Source of the DNA: Anisakis pegreffii
Lineage: Eukaryota; Nematoda; Chromadorea; Rhabditida; Anisakidae
Direction: 5' to 3'
Length of the DNA stretch: 64,000 bases
Assembly: GCA_035041965.1 (NCBI GenBank)
Contig: JAPYMA010001613.1
Span: forward strand, 102,878 to 166,877
Shown here piece after piece: positions 1 to 11,377 of this stretch. Within the stretch, counting starts at the first letter, position 1, and each line of letters begins with the position of its first letter. Below the pieces are notes generated by a model. That model saw nothing but the letters and a program-made list of their open reading frames with translations. It made no database searches and was not told the DNA's origin. Both the position numbers and the translations under genes were made by a program.

Positions 1-1104
1 AATAAATGCCTATCACCTGATCGGAAGACAGTCATAATTAATGGGAAATTGTGTTGCGTGACTTTATTTGTTTCATCCATATCAGTTGTAACGGTCGACT
101 GTTGTTGTTCAAAGGCTGTCGCTTAATTTCAAATTTCGCAGTATGACAGCAGGCACGATAGCCGTATTGCTAATCACGTTCATGCACTAAACAACGCGAC
201 ATATTTTACAAGTTCTCCATAAATTTTCTTTAAAGAGCAAAGTATTCCATCTGCCATCCATCCATCCATCCACCCACAATAGCAAAACCAAATTCAACCA
301 GTGCAAGTTCAGGTGACGGCCAACTGGTGTTCATGTTAATCCGTCTACCTTTGAAAACTTCATTGTGAACGTCCTCGCCACGTATTGCGATCAGCGAACC
401 ATCAAACGTGCACTTCGTTCACTCATCACGTCTGTTTTGTTCTCTCTTGCTGCTTTTTTCATGGTTGCATCCCCTTTCTGAGCTGTCATCCATTCATTTC
501 GTCTCCATATTTAATTGATTGTCATTGACAACGTTTCGTGATATTTCGGATTATTAATATTGTTATTATTATTATTATTGTTATTGTTATTACTTACTAT
601 TATTATTGTTATTTATTATTTGTTATTATCATTGTTGTTGTTATTATTACTTATCATTCTTATCATTCTTATCATTATTATTCATACTATCATTTTTTAT
701 TGTTATTATTAATTATTATTTATCATTATTGTTTATTATTGTTATTATTATTATTTATTATTATTAATACTGTTGTTTATTGTTATTATTTTTACTATCG
801 TTATTATAAGAATAATATTTACAACATTATTATTCATTCAGGAAAAAGCATGCTCGACGACAATAAGTAATGAAATTTTAGTAATTTTAAGAATTGAACT
901 AGCAGTACTAGATGAATGGACGTTTATCAGCGTCAGTCTTAAATTTTCTCTGAGTGAACCATAAAAATATTCTATTAGGTATTGGAAAAGTGCATTCGGT
1001 AATAATTGCTGATTGAAGGTGAAGTATTGGTAGTTATTGGAAGAAGTGGATGGCCGTAGGCCATATTCACGGAATTGTTCGTAAATTAATCCGGCTTGAT
1101 GGGA
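1..1104. other. 5' flank of the PERK gene, no gene seen
   Basis: No convincing coding exon lies here. There is a short CCAT-type repeat near 250-275 and a long ATT/GTT-rich low-complexity tract (listed separately). The 110-residue open frame over the tract is a by-product of the repeat. The last part, just before 1105, presumably holds promoter and 5' UTR of the PERK gene, but I see no distinct promoter motif. Confidence 0.6.
545..815. repeat. ATT/GTT-rich imperfect microsatellite
   Basis: About 270 bases made almost only of ATT, GTT, TTA and CATT units. The units are imperfect, which suggests an old decaying trinucleotide array. It produces a spurious tyrosine/isoleucine-rich open frame. 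Confidence 0.85.
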
Positions 1105-4100
1105 ATGCGTAGTTGGATATCAGTGGTTTTTGTCTCATCATTAGTTGGCGCATATGTGCTGTTTTTGTTATCTGCTGTGAGTGGAGAAGACGACTTGCTT
1201 GTTGAAGATGAGATTGATGAGGTTTCTTCTTTTGCACAATTGATCAAAGTAAACTTATTGATGAAACAATAAACAGACACTTCAGTGTTATGATTCTTTC
1301 TCAGTTTTACAATTTTCTGTTCATAGATTGCAATTAAATTCGTGCTCATTGTTCGACTTACACAAATTCGAAATTATATCTGTTGATCCATTTGGAACAT
1401 CGTAATTAGGATGTTTCGAAAAAATTTCGATCGATTTCCGCTGCCTCGAACTGAATTCTCATTAAATCTAAGAGTGCTAATCATTTGAGGATAAAATATA
1501 CCCAAATGATCAGAACATTTTAAATATGTGAAGCCCAATGCGATTCTGAAGAGGTAAAATTGCCGACGAATACAAAATAACTCCAATCTTCTTACGGATT
1601 GTAAATTTGCTGTAATTTTGTCAATTATTCTCTTATTAAAAGTATTTTCAGGTCACTCCATCGGTACCGACTTCGACTGTTTCCAAAACTGATTCATGGT
1701 GTAGAGAAGGCATAATTGGTCGACTTCTGAACACCAATTACATCCTTGTAATTAAGCTGTTTTTTTAGAAGTTATTCATATCTGAAGTCTTATATCTTCA
1801 CAGATTTCAGTTCTAATAGAATCAAGCGTACTTCTCCTTAAACGAACGAAAAATCATAAAATATCCCACCACATCAATTCGACCGGTGAAAATTTTTGCG
1901 TATCCATATTGTCTTGTTTGAGAGTTGGTGTGGAATATCAAATTTGATAATAGTCTGCCCAGAATTTAATGAGCACTAAGTGAGTATTTCAATGTTAAGG
2001 TAAGTACGATGGATGGCAAGGTGACAGCTTTAGATGTGAATTCACATGGGAGAATTGCGTGGACAGCTGATACCGATTCATCACCTCTTCTTTCCGGTAC
2101 TCTCAACTCTCTTCAGGTATTGCGTTGACAATTTACACGTGATGAATTTTCATCTTATTGAAATGACTCGTTTGTGAATACCGACGTTGAAGAAACTCCA
2201 TCTCACGATCAGTAGAACTTCAATCCAGTTTATTCGTAAAACTTCATTTTGTTCTGTTGTTTTTTCCTTCCCAACTTCCTGATGCTTTAAGTATAAGACG
2301 CATTCATTTTTATTGTAATGCGTATCATTCGAAATGAAATTCTCTTCATTGAATTTCTAAACAAATGAAAAGTTCGCTTTATTTTGAGCGAATTTGCGTG
2401 AAAGAGAAGACGTCATTTACTGTCTCTTCATGCACTCTTGATAGTTCTTATTCTGGTTCATTTAAACTAGTTATAGACCACTTTGCGGTTTGCGGTCACT
2501 GAACTTTTGACTTTGTAAGGACAAATAAGCGAACATAATTTCACTTTCTTCACTTCCAAATGCCAACGGCATATAAAATTTTAAATGTACAATGGAACAA
2601 GAAACAAACTTCAGATGTTAGCGCCACTTCAGTGCTATTCCATTGGTTGTCGGTGATTGTTACTGTGTGCAAAGAGTTTTGAATATGAATTAAGAAATGA
2701 TCAAGTGAAAGTAAAACGAAATTTTACACATTTCAGCTAACTGCTGATGGTCATCCATATATGCTAGTGCCATCATTAGACGGATCATTATATATGTTCA
2801 ATATGGATAGTAACGCGTTGAATCCGATTCCTGTGAATACGGATATCAGTGTGATGATTGGGGAGGATGCAGTTGCGGGTGGTACTATTGTATCAACGAC
2901 TGGTGTTGATCCCATCACTGGTCAGGTGTGCACGAATCTTACATATTTACTGATTAGAAAGCAGTTTGATACATCAATCAAATCAGTTTTTTTCTTCATG
3001 AAAATTAGAAAGTGAATGAAATTTGATTGCATTCAGTTAAAGGGTTGATTAAAATGTGAAATATTCAGATACGTTATCACTGTACAACAGAAAATTGTGC
3101 ACAAATGACCGCTTCAAATCGTACACCTTATACACTCATCATTCGTCGTAACACACAAGTGGCACGCGCAGCTGATCCAGTGAGTGGATCTGAGAGGCGT
3201 GTTATTTCTCGAATGAGAACAATTTTGTTGCTTTTTAATGTTTATTCTAGAAGTGAGCTGTTATGAAATCAAAATAAGTTCATCGCAAAACAGTAGGAAA
3301 AATATACTGAACACCAGTTATTGTGAATCAGAGTGATTATGATCAAATGAGGTTTTAGTATATTTCCTTGCTTTTTATTGTCTTAAACACCGGATATTTT
3401 AATGGTATTATAGTTAAATGCTCAAGTGAGAGCATTTCTGTTACTGTTCAGGTTTTCAAGTGACAGTTATTTTTTTTAGAGGATTATTGTATAATATCAT
3501 ATTCAGATGGAATTTATCGGTGGCTGAATACTCAATATCGTTAGCTTCTTCGGATCGATCGTTGAATAATTATTTCTTCGAACCGAACCCGTCAATGACA
3601 CGATTTCGTTTGCGTCCTCCTGATGGCGTCGTATCGGCGTTCAACGGTGGAGGTGATCCGATGTGGGAACGAGACTTGAACAGTCCTATCGCTCGCGTTT
3701 GGCAACTGATTAACGGTCGTGTTCATGAGGCAAGTGATATTGTGTTTCATTCATCATTCCCTTTTCCTTTCAAAATCGTATTCGAATGATCAAATTCAGA
3801 TTGCTTATGTTCTCAGCTAATTCAGGCATCTTTTTTGTTCAGATATCTTTATTCGATTCGAACAATGTGGAAACGTCAGAAGGACAAAACTACGAGGATC
3901 AACGAGATATGCCAAAAATTGAAGCACCTTTCTATTTTGGTAGCTATTAACTTCAACATATATCGTATATAATTTTTCTGAACAATTTAATCAATATTTT
4001 TGATGCTGAAAAATTGAAGCAGAAAAAAATTAATGAATAGATAGTAAAAAATAGTTTATTGAAGGTACCGTAAACTCAGAGCCTTATATAATTCCGTCGG

Positions 4101-4664
4101 CAAATGCACGCGAAGATTTACGTCGATTTGCTCTAACCAAAGAAAATGCTCGATTTCAACCGTACGGTGCGGATCTGACGCACTATGGGCGTGCGCTTTA
4201 TTTACATGATATCACCATCAGTGAGTGCTTTTACATTCAGTAATGTGTGCAGCGCATAAGTGTTGTGCTTACAGCAAACCTGATTCGACGTGCCTACGAT
4301 GCGTCGGGTGCAGTTAAGCCAGGTGCAGTGACGAACTATCGAGGATATCGTAGTTGTCCGATGAGTGATGCGCCTTTACTCGCTGAAAGCACTGACTTAC
4401 AGCGAGTCGGTTTTGGAAATGAACAACGCAGAGGTATCACTTTTCATTTGCGTGGTACATGCGTGCATTGACCCAATCGTGTTCAGGTGACTTAGGTTGG
4501 TTTGTGTTTAAATCGATTAGTAGACGTCAACGAAACAGTGCTATGCCGACGAATGGACGATACGAGCGCAATGTTGGCAATAGTAACAATGGCCGTAGGA
4601 GAACGAATCTCATTGAACGAGTCAGGAAAAAATTGAATGCTGATGAACCAGTCTCTGGATGGTG
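1105..4664 (+). other. pek-1: PERK exons 1-10: signal peptide and luminal stress-sensing domain
   Basis: Exon 1 encodes a basic start, a hydrophobic core (VVFVSSLVGAYVLFLLSAVS) and then an acidic stretch, as expected for a cleaved signal peptide. Exons 2-4 carry the family's beta-propeller-like strands (VSTMDGKVTALD, PLLSGTLNSLQ, SLDGSLYMF). Exon 5 holds IRYHCTTENC and ends SGSER, which joins WNLSVAEY in exon 6, matching the PERK order. Exon 9 has RGYRSCPMSD. Exon 10 is basic and ends in GWW just before the membrane segment. In known PERKs this region dimerises, binds BiP and may bind unfolded peptide. Confidence 0.9.
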
Positions 4665-7600
4665 GTTAGCGTTGCTTCTTTTGAATCAACTCAATATATT
4701 GACTCATTTTTTTCAAGGAACATCATTTCAGTTTGTTGTTTAGGATTTGTTGTATGTGTATATATGAACTTGATCAGTTTAGTTCTCATTATCATTACCA
4801 CTATGTTTGTTATTGCAGGCGTATTGGTGCGTTAGCATTAAGCGTGATGCTTATTCCGATGTGTACAATAGTGTTGATTTACATACTACATTTCCGACAT
4901 CGATTAGGTCACTTGCAAAATAATTCAGATGCAGTTGCTTCTGAAGAGAGTACGCTGGCAAAAAGTTCACTGAAACGATCTACATCTGTGTGTTCTTTTT
5001 ATTTTAATACCTCGCTTTGTTTTTTAAAAGAGTCTCAGCAATTTACTGCTTTAAATATGTTGGCAGGCAGATATGTTTCTTAAATATGTTTCTGAAGGTA
5101 GTTGATAAAAAACGGTTAATCTGAACTTATATTTGCGCTTTTTGAATATTTTGATAGATAGTTTTCAATATGTGTGTGTTTGATTGATTAACTGTGAGAG
5201 TATTTCTTTTTTGAAGTCAATCGCAACTAGTTCAACCGTATGTTCTTCACCCAATGAACCGTTAGCACTTAGAAGAAAATCATCGTCGACGCACAGAACA
5301 ACTAGTACAACTGCATCACAAGCCGTACCTGATCCTTTCTCATCGAAGTATTCATCTATGCATCTTTTTTGATCCGTCACTTTTGCGTTTGATAAACACT
5401 TTATTTTACTTCCTCTTGTGGACTGAAATCAGGCAATTTAAAGCGGTTGTTTTGTATCGCTTTTTTGTGCAAACATTTTTTGAGGACTTCATTAGTTCCC
5501 GTGCAGTTTTTTAAATTTTAAAACGCTGTGATTTTTGATGAATTGAACTGAAAAGAAACTGGTTTGTATTTTTTTGCAGATTCCTCGAAGATTTCATTCC
5601 CGAGAAATTGCTTGGCAAAGGTGGATACGGTGTTGTGTTCAACTGTAGACATCGTCTGGACGATTGCAGCTATGCGGTGAAACGGATTGCAGTTAGCGAC
5701 ACGTTGGTTGTCATTGATTTGTCTTCTTGACTTCATTTGATGCTCTTTTTCGACCGCAGATGTGGATTATTGATCAAAATAAAAAATTTGTTCTGCTGAA
5801 CTATTTGTTGCAGATGCAGAAGAAGATGCAATTTTGTATAATTGTTGTGAATAGTAGAACGTTGATACGATTCGATTTCTTGTTGTTTGCAGTTCACTCA
5901 TTGACTATTTGAACATCATGATTGTTGTGAGTTTATTCATTTATGCTTCAGTGCGTCAGCTATCGAACGAGTGAAGAGAGAGGCTAGAGCAATGGCAAAG
6001 CTGGATCATCCTGGCATTATCCGCTATTATCACACGTGGATGGAACGACCACCAGAGGGTTGGCAACAAACTAAAGATAAAGAAATTCTCAAAAATATGT
6101 AAGTTTCAAAATGATTTATTGCCGATTTTTTCATGTATCGTCGTCATCATTAAGTTATTGTCTATGTTAATGTTACAGTATTTAGACAAATTCACTTGTT
6201 GATATTTGACGTGATAAACTTATTCGTTTCATTTTTTTCCGCATTAAAACGATTTATAAAGATTTCGAAAATTAAAGTTGATTACATCAAATTCACTTTG
6301 TTCTCGTTTCAGACGTGCGCTTTCTGATTCATTTAATTCATCGTCGGCAACACGAAGTTCGGATGGCGTTTTTCATCTTCGCTCTAAAGAATCGTTGGCA
6401 ACCATAGTTTGTTCTGTTTTGCCTTATTTACGTATTCATTTGCATTTTATTTCATTTTTGTATTCGCTATTATATTCAGTCTTAATATTGACTTATATTT
6501 CAAGTCAAACTGTTTGTCGTTTGGTTTTTCAATATCCATTGTGTTTTTTTTTTCAAGTCAACGCAAGGTGTGATGAACGAAAATCGATGTGGCACCGTGG
6601 GCGAATGGTCCTTGTTGAACAATAAACTGATAGGGAATGGAATAATGAAGATGCAAAACTGGGAGGCAAGAGGTGACGTACCATTGGTGCCATCTGAAAC
6701 CGTATCTGATTCGTGGGCTGACGATGACGGTAATCAAAACGCGAACAGCTCTGAAGGTACGGCGTGCTCATCGAGCGATTCAGACTCGTCAGACAATAAC
6801 GATGCTCTTTCGATTAGTCAGAATCGAGGTTATTGTTTTGTTCATACGCTGCTCAACCGAACTTTTCATTCATGATGTGGTACAGTTCAGTTAATGAGAT
6901 TTAACTGAATGAAGTTGAGTTTACAATAGTACTTACTACCTTGTCAATTAAAAGGAATTTTGTTAGGTGTAAACACCGAATCATCAGACGTTGTGTTCGA
7001 AAACGAGACGTGTTCAAAAGAAGATCAAGCAGTTGGGCACTCCGGGAAATCACTCTCTAGCAACTCGTCAGGTGCTCTTGAGCCGCCCGCAGTTCTTGTA
7101 GCTAGTGAAACAGACTTGCATACTTGTAAAAAGACAAAAGATTTCGTCTATTTTTACATTCAGATGGAGGTTCGTTTATTGTTCGTTCTTCATTTACGTT
7201 TTACGTTCTTCGTTTACATTTACGTTTTTTGTTCGTTCAATCCAGGTAATTACGCATTGCGTTGCTGTTTGATATTAAGTGAATGTCATGTGTATCTATA
7301 AATGAAGTTGCGTTTGTTATAGTTATGTCAAGAATTAACATTGCATAATTGGTTATTACTGAATAATCGCCAAGAAGATCGACAGTTGGAACGAATCCGA
7401 AATTGGTTAGCACAGTTGGTGTGTGCCATTGATTATATTCATGATCAGGGTCTCATTCATCGCGATTTAAAGGTTTTCCAGATTCGCTTCCATTCAATTT
7501 TCGATTGCTTTCGCATAATACAAATTTTTGAATTAGGTTGATTTTGTTTGATTTATATTTCTCATTCATATACACTTACTAATCCTGCTATAAAATTTTC

Positions 7601-8927
7601 ATTTGAATTCCAATTATTTATAGAAATCCGAGAACTTTATTCCAATTCGTAAATCGAGATTGCCTTTTGATTTCCATAAATGCATACAATTAATTCAAGT
7701 CTGTCACCGTTTTACTCAAACATACAAGCCAAACCTTGCGATTCCTCAATTTTAGAGGCCCCTCCTCTTGTATTGTTCGTATGTTTTTCTCCTAATGTTT
7801 ACGTTTTTTTAGATACGCAGTAAGAGTTTTCGTAGTTTGTGAGCGACTAAACTAAAATAAATTATTTTCTGTTGGGAGTCATCTGAATTGTTTGCTTGAT
7901 TATTTTTAAAAGTGTTCAGTTCATTTAATCCATTTCAGCCGCAAAATATCTTCTTCTCGGCTGACGTCATGAACGTTCTGAAAATAGGTGACCTTGGATT
8001 AGCGACCAATTACGTGACAGCAGAAACAGGTGAAGAGGCACGAGAGAATGAGGGTATTGGTTATAATCGTCATACTGGCAATGTCGGAACTCGACTCTAT
8101 ATGAGCCCTGAGCAGGTCTTTATTTGTAATTTCAGTTGTGTGACTTTTCCTTAAATAAATTTTGTGGTAGTGCTCAGTCGTGAGCCATTTGTTATAAATG
8201 ATTGTAAGCTTACCATTGATCAAGCAGATTGCGTCATTTGAAGTAAAATGTCCTAGAACGATCCTAAATTCATCACTTTTCAGTTGAAAGGTTGTACTTA
8301 TGATGAAAAAATCGACGTTTTCTCATTGGGACTAATCTTCACCGAAATGCTCATACCGTTTCAAACTATTATGGAACGAAATTTAACACTATCGAAACTT
8401 CAAAGTGGAATTCTTCCTAATATTTATCTTAGGAAGCGAACATCGGAGGTGCTACCTGACTGTTTTTGCACTTATGATTCTTCTCTTTTCTGCACATATC
8501 ACTTGTTCTGTGACAAAAAAAAAATAGTTCTTTTCAAGATGAAGCTCATTCAGAAAGAAAAATTTTTTATGTTTGAATCTGTTTTCCGGGGTGTATAATT
8601 TCTGATTAATGCGATTGGCATTTTTCAAGATATTCTCTTTCGTGAGAACAGTTGCTTATCTTAAGCCATCCGGGAGGCAAAAAAATTCATTTTATGTAAA
8701 ACTTTGATTTTTGTTTTCTTTACGTAATTTGAAAATTTCCTTGAGTTTATCGATTGTTTCAGCTGGAGTTCATTTCATGGCTAACAAAACTGGATCCAAA
8801 GGCTCGTCCGTCTTGTCATGACATTATGCAGTGTGAATATCTTGAAGAAGAGCTCAATTCGTTAGGCATGCCATTCACACGTTCTTGTGTCAGTTTAGTT
8901 AGTTTAGCCAATAAAAAGCGTTCTTAA
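1105..8927 (+). CDS. pek-1: PERK/PEK-1, ER-resident eIF2-alpha kinase (EIF2AK3 family), 21 exons
   Basis: Type I ER membrane kinase that senses unfolded protein in the lumen and phosphorylates eIF2-alpha to reduce translation. Exons: 1105-1248, 1652-1747, 2000-2116, 2737-2925, 3069-3196, 3507-3729, 3843-3939, 4065-4220, 4275-4433, 4487-4664, 4819-4987, 5217-5347, 5580-5702, 5952-6098, 6313-6406, 6558-6828, 6967-7169, 7323-7472, 7939-8115, 8284-8448, 8763-8927. The total of 3,282 nt gives 1,093 residues, close to the family's usual ~1,100. Seen: signal peptide, luminal sensor domain, one membrane segment (~498-518), and a kinase with glycine loop GKGGYG (608-613), lysine K630, HRDLK (921-925), DLG (943-945) and SPEQ. 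A long acidic/serine-rich insert (~690-865) splits the N-lobe, as in eIF2-alpha kinases. Introns after exons 5 and 6 need GC donors. The start was chosen for the signal peptide in exon 1. The exon 1-3 boundaries are the least certain part. Confidence 0.95.
4819..5347 (+). other. pek-1: PERK exons 11-12: transmembrane segment and juxtamembrane linker
   Basis: Exon 11 begins RIGALALSVMLIPMCTIVLI, a single hydrophobic span, followed by basic residues (HFRHRLGH) that mark the cytosolic side. Exon 12 (5217-5347) is a serine/threonine-rich linker that runs into the kinase at FLEDF. The donor chosen at 5348 keeps phase with exon 13. An open frame continues past it to a stop, so reading through would truncate the protein before the kinase. 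Confidence 0.82.
5580..8927 (+). other. pek-1: PERK exons 13-21: cytosolic eIF2-alpha kinase domain
   Basis: Exon 13 has the glycine-rich loop and AVKRI with the ATP-anchoring lysine. Exon 14 has the alpha-C region with REARAMAKLDHPGIIRYYHT. Exons 15-17 are the serine/acidic insert, ending YFYIQME. Exon 18 ends with the catalytic loop IHRDLK, with aspartate D923 present. Exon 19 has PQNIFF, IGDLGLA and the activation segment RHTGNVGTRLYMSPEQ. Exon 20 has DVFSLGLIFTEML, and exon 21 has the C-lobe arginine motif DPKARPS. All catalytic residues are present, so the enzyme should be active. The one unusual residue is leucine in place of the DFG phenylalanine. Confidence 0.93.
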
Positions 8928-10894
8928 GATGTGCATCGCTGAATTCATTTCTTCGACACAATATTGTCCTATGAAACGTTCTGCTCGTATAGCAATAATC
9001 ATCATTAATTGTCGTTTATATCTCCTGCCTTTTCGTTCGCTTCGTCACTTATAAGTAGTTAAGGTTTTTTTAATGCTTAAATCAGATATTCTGTAGCGCA
9101 TAATTAATACCGTTTTTGTTTACATAAGAGGAGTTCTATGCCCAGACAAAGTTTTTTTTCAAGCCGTTGTTGTTTGTATTAGTCATTCAGGTAAGGTAAT
9201 AAAATTACTGAAGGAATTCTCCGAAATAGATTGATTTCACCATCTTCTAATTTTTTTGGATTTCTTAAAATAATCGAATTGCCCAATAGATATTGTTCAC
9301 AGAATTTCACATCTACACCAGTAAACTATTCAATTAGATTGATAAATTTAGCGAAATTTCAAGGTATGTTGCACTTTCAAGTGAACAACTCCAAGCTGAT
9401 GATATAAAGTTGGATATTAGGGTGAAATCATTAGAAGTGTAGTAATGATGAAATAACACTCATTCAAGCGATAAGCACATATATAAGTAATCTGATATTA
9501 TATCAATATGCATCTATTTTTATGGCGTGACGATTATGCTATTTTAATGCTTATTTAAATCATTCATTGTGTATTGCATGTAAATATTATTATTTTAAAT
9601 GTTTATTTTGAACATGGCCTTTCACTTCCGTCGCTTATTCTGTGATTAACTCGTGATTTTTTTGTACTTCTTAATTTTATTGTTGTTTAGCAATAAGCTG
9701 TATTTGATAACTTATCGCCATTTTCAAAAGAATATCTGACAAAGTTTATTTTCTGCAAACTGTCGTAGTATTCATAAAGAAACAGTAGTGGTAGTAATGC
9801 GTTGATGAATAGTTTCAAGAGAATTTTCGCTGATTTGAATAGTTATGAAAATTTTAATGTGATCGTGCTATCGATTGAGAATGGCCATATCACTTCGCTT
9901 ATGTTTTACATCTTCGTTCATTTAGTTGGTGTTTATTGTGTGTTATGAATGATCAACTAGAATTGAAAGCATCATTCTTTTCAGTCACTTAACGAATACC
10001 TCCCATATAAACATGTTTTAGATAATGTGTTTTCGCTTTTGAAGTATCAAAACTATCAGCTTTCGTTGCTGATCGCTTTTCGCTCCATATCTTATCTTCA
10101 GCTGTTGGCTTTGTTCTAGTTGAGATTGTCTTCTTCTGGAACTGTATGTTCATATTAATTCCTCATTATGATATTCTCGTTGTCCTCCTTGATATCACTA
10201 CTGCTATCCATATGGAGGTGAAAATATGCTATTTCATCATCATTCTTTCAAAATAGAGATGGGATTGTTATGACTGACGTATCATTTACCGTATCGTCAG
10301 GGTTTCTGTATTGCTGTTTCTATAGACAGTCGTATCGCTAAGATACTGGTCATAGCAATTTGCTTATTTGAATTCGGACATGTTTGCGGACCAAAAATTG
10401 TGAGTGATTCGAATCTTAATGTCACTACAATGAACGCGTAGGTTTTGCTCAACCAATATGAAACCACTCTTTTGCTCAACGTTGCAAATAATTAAAAATT
10501 TTCATGAAGTAATGGAATTGAAAACGTGCAGTTGATGAAATCCTTTACATTAACGCTATTGTCGTATTATAATTATAACAATATTAGTGTATTATGTCGA
10601 CGATGTGGGTGAGTGCACACCGATGAAGCGCTCCTCAGTGAATAGTATTTTTGTTTCGTTTGGAATCAGTTTCATTATTATGTGTGCTGCTGTTTCCTGG
10701 AGATTATAATTGTATCATAGCTGTACTGTCATGTTCGGGTTTGTTTCATTCTGTATGTTAAGGAGCTTGATCATTGCTCGTTGAACGTTATCAACTAATA
10801 ATCAAATCGATCAATCTATCTCTGAGTTGATCTTTCACATGTTTATCGGTTTTGAAGTGAAATGAACTGCTGACGTAATTAGAAGAAGACTTTG

Positions 10895-10898
<4 letters not shown>

Positions 10899-10979
<81 letters not shown>
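10899..10979. repeat. (TA)n dinucleotide array, about 80 bp
   Basis: Uninterrupted TA repeats for roughly 40 units. The open frame of alternating isoleucine and tyrosine over it is not a gene. Confidence 0.97.
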
Positions 10980-10983
<4 letters not shown>

Positions 10984-11377
10984 ATAATGAAGCTTTCATC
11001 TTTTATGGATTTCAAGAGGAAAAAGTCATGTGGCGACATTACTGGATCGAAAGTGAAATCGAAAAGGATGAGTAGTATTAGGTGAAATCCGTAACATATA
11101 GCCTGAACAAATGCCTTGTCTCTATGCTATCCAACTTCTTATCTACCTTCGCCCCCACTTCTTACGGCGTTCAACTCTTACATTTCCCTCGATTGGCCGT
11201 CGAAGTTCCCGTCTCTTTTCTTCGTAAACTAATTTATTCCCCAAGGCATAAATTTACGGTTAAAGGATAGTAATTTTGAACAGTTAAAAGTAAGTGAACT
11301 CTTTCCGAAGTATTCACAAATAATTAATTAGTAAAGCGAATTTGAGGATTAGGAAGATTAATTGATCAGCAGTTATA

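Noticed and set aside
538..870. 110-residue Tyr/Ile-rich open frame
   Set aside because: It is a translation of an ATT/GTT microsatellite and has no protein features.
7999..8223. Minus-strand ORF over PERK exon 19
   Set aside because: It is antisense to the conserved kinase exon and is a shadow frame.
10791..11039. 82-residue minus-strand open frame
   Set aside because: Its core is the (TA)n array read as alternating Ile-Tyr.
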